Shown here one piece after another: positions 12,360 through 13,360 of a DNA stretch of 13,360 bases. The position numbers and the translations under genes were made by a program. Below the pieces are notes generated by a model. The model had not been told where the DNA came from and searched no databases. It worked only from the letters and a program-made list of their open reading frames with translations. This stretch comes from Ruminococcus sp. (GTDB lineage: Bacteria; Bacillota; Clostridia; Oscillospirales; Acutalibacteraceae): assembly GCA_017502425.1 (NCBI GenBank), contig JAFVVB010000184.1:1-13360 (forward strand), in the 5' to 3' direction. How positions within the stretch are numbered: position 1 is the first letter of the stretch; each line of letters begins with the position of its first letter.

Positions 12360-13360
12360 GTGGCAAGAAAAATGAAGACCATGGACGGTAATAACGCTGC
12401 GGCTTATGTCTCATATGCGTTCACTGAAGTAGCAGGTATCTATCCTATTACTCCATCAAGTCCTATGGCAGACTACGTTGACCAGTGGTCAGCACAGGGT
12501 GTCAAAAACATTTTTGGCACAACAGTTAAGGTAGAGGAAATGCAGTCAGAAGCAGGTGCTGCTGGTACAGTTCACGGCTCACTCAACGCCGGTGCGCTTA
12601 CTACAACATACACAGCTTCTCAGGGTCTGCTCCTTATGATCCCTAACATGTACAAGATTGCGGGCGAACTGCTCCCATCAGTTTTCCACGTATCAGCTAG
12701 ATGTGTTGCGTCTCATGCATTAAACATCTTTGGCGACCATTCTGACGTTTATGCATGTCGTCAGACAGGTTTCGCTATGCTTGCTGAAACTAACACTCAG
12801 GAAGTTATGGACTTAGGCGCTGTTGCTCACTTAGCAAGTATCAAGTCAAGAGTTCCATTCATCAACTTCTTCGATGGTTTCAGAACATCACACGAAATCC
12901 AGAAGATTGAGATCTGGGATTATGAAGATCTTAAAGAAATGTGCGATATGGACGCAGTTGAAGGCTTCAGAAAGAGAGCTTTAAACCCTGAGCGTCCAGT
13001 AATGCGTGGTTCACACGAAAACGGTGACATCTTCTTCCAGCACAGAGAAGCTTGTAACAAGTACTACGATGCAGTTCCTGCAATTGTAGAGGAGTACATG
13101 GACAAGGTTAACGCAAAACTCGGTACAGACTACAAACTCTTCAACTACTACGGTGCAGAAGACGCAGAGCGCGTTATCGTTGCTATGGGTTCTATCTGTG
13201 ACGTTGCAGAAGAAGTTATCGATTATATGAACGCTGCTGGCGAAAAAGTTGGTCTTGTAAAAGTAAGACTTTACAGACCATTCTCAGCAGAGAAGCTCGT
13301 TGAGGCTATCCCTGCTACAGCTAAGAAGATTGCTGTTCTTGACAGAACAAAAGAGCCTGG
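12360..13360 (+). CDS. nifJ: Pyruvate:ferredoxin (flavodoxin) oxidoreductase, 5' part
   Basis: Open frame of 333 codons running off the window end; family members are about 1170-1200 residues, so about a quarter is present. The start is GTG at 12360, 8 nt after GGGAGG. The enzyme oxidises pyruvate with CoA to acetyl-CoA and CO2, reducing ferredoxin, using thiamine diphosphate and Fe-S clusters; it is the core pyruvate-cleaving enzyme of fermenting anaerobes. Seen here are the N-terminal TPP-pyrimidine-binding domain with YPITPSSPMADYVD, VEEMQSEAGAAG, TYTASQGLLLMIPNMYKIAG and HVSARCVASHALNIFGDHSD, followed by the start of the second domain (VGLVKVRLYRPF). Thr31, Glu64 and Arg114 fall at the positions of the active-site residues of the Desulfovibrio africanus enzyme. 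The Fe-S and C-terminal domains lie outside the window. Confidence 0.95.
   Translation, partial: MARKMKTMDGNNAAAYVSYAFTEVAGIYPITPSSPMADYVDQWSAQGVKNIFGTTVKVEEMQSEAGAAGTVHGSLNAGALTTTYTASQGLLLMIPNMYKIAGELLPSVFHVSARCVASHALNIFGDHSDVYACRQTGFAMLAETNTQEVMDLGAVAHLASIKSRVPFINFFDGFRTSHEIQKIEIWDYEDLKEMCDMDAVEGFRKRALNPERPVMRGSHENGDIFFQHREACNKYYDAVPAIVEEYMDKVNAKLGTDYKLFNYYGAEDAERVIVAMGSICDVAEEVIDYMNAAGEKVGLVKVRLYRPFSAEKLVEAIPATAKKIAVLDRTKEP

Overview
The window looks like chromosome from an anaerobic, low-to-middle-GC gut Firmicute of the Ruminococcus / Oscillospiraceae kind. Evidence: two secreted proteins with type I dockerins (cellulosome- or amylosome-type docking), a secreted starch-binding module (CBM26-like), a pyruvate:ferredoxin oxidoreductase, strong AGGAGG ribosome-binding sites, near-consensus SigA promoters with 17-bp spacers, and many hairpin + T-tract terminators. 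The genus is inferred from content; no rRNA or other phylogenetic marker is present.

Layout. 24-876: two-gene operon of a stand-alone LytTR DNA-binding regulator and a four-helix DUF3021-type membrane protein. 920-1525 (minus): lipoprotein with a KPTE-repeat stalk, converging on a shared bidirectional terminator. 1747-3537: strong promoter, then an Fe-S-scaffold-like (NifU/IscU-type) protein and the 'GGGtGRT' protein, a pair of unknown function. 3538-3952: gene-free stretch with two REP-like hairpins, a terminator, a long imperfect inverted repeat, and a terminator hairpin placed directly in front of the next gene's ribosome-binding site. 3953-7273: 1106-residue secreted protein with about a dozen BspA-like 23-residue leucine-rich repeats and a C-terminal dockerin. 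7340-7412: a decayed copy of the 3' end of the GGGtGRT gene. 7544-7984 (minus): small secreted CBM26-like protein with a palindrome in its leader. 8292-9440: FucO-type iron alcohol dehydrogenase. 9687-10499: secreted dockerin + CAP/SCP protein. 10593-11069 (minus): small lipoprotein. 11156-12013 (minus): CorC-type CBS protein. 12360 to the window end: start of the pyruvate:ferredoxin oxidoreductase gene (nifJ).

How the parts relate. Two themes alternate. The housekeeping theme is anaerobic redox and Fe-S metabolism: the scaffold/GGGtGRT pair, FucO and NifJ. The accessory theme is the secreted, polysaccharide-facing apparatus: dockerin-LRR, dockerin-CAP and CBM26. The repeated GGGtGRT 3' end on both sides of 3539-7381 suggests that the LRR-dockerin block lies within a duplicated, rearranged GGGtGRT locus. 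The least explained items are the attenuator-like leader of the LRR-dockerin gene, the GGGtGRT remnant, and the structured leader of nifJ. Three starts are placed downstream of the longest possible start because the promoter or the ribosome-binding site requires it (1826, 9687, 12013). A fourth, 11069, is set by its ribosome-binding site and lipoprotein signal.
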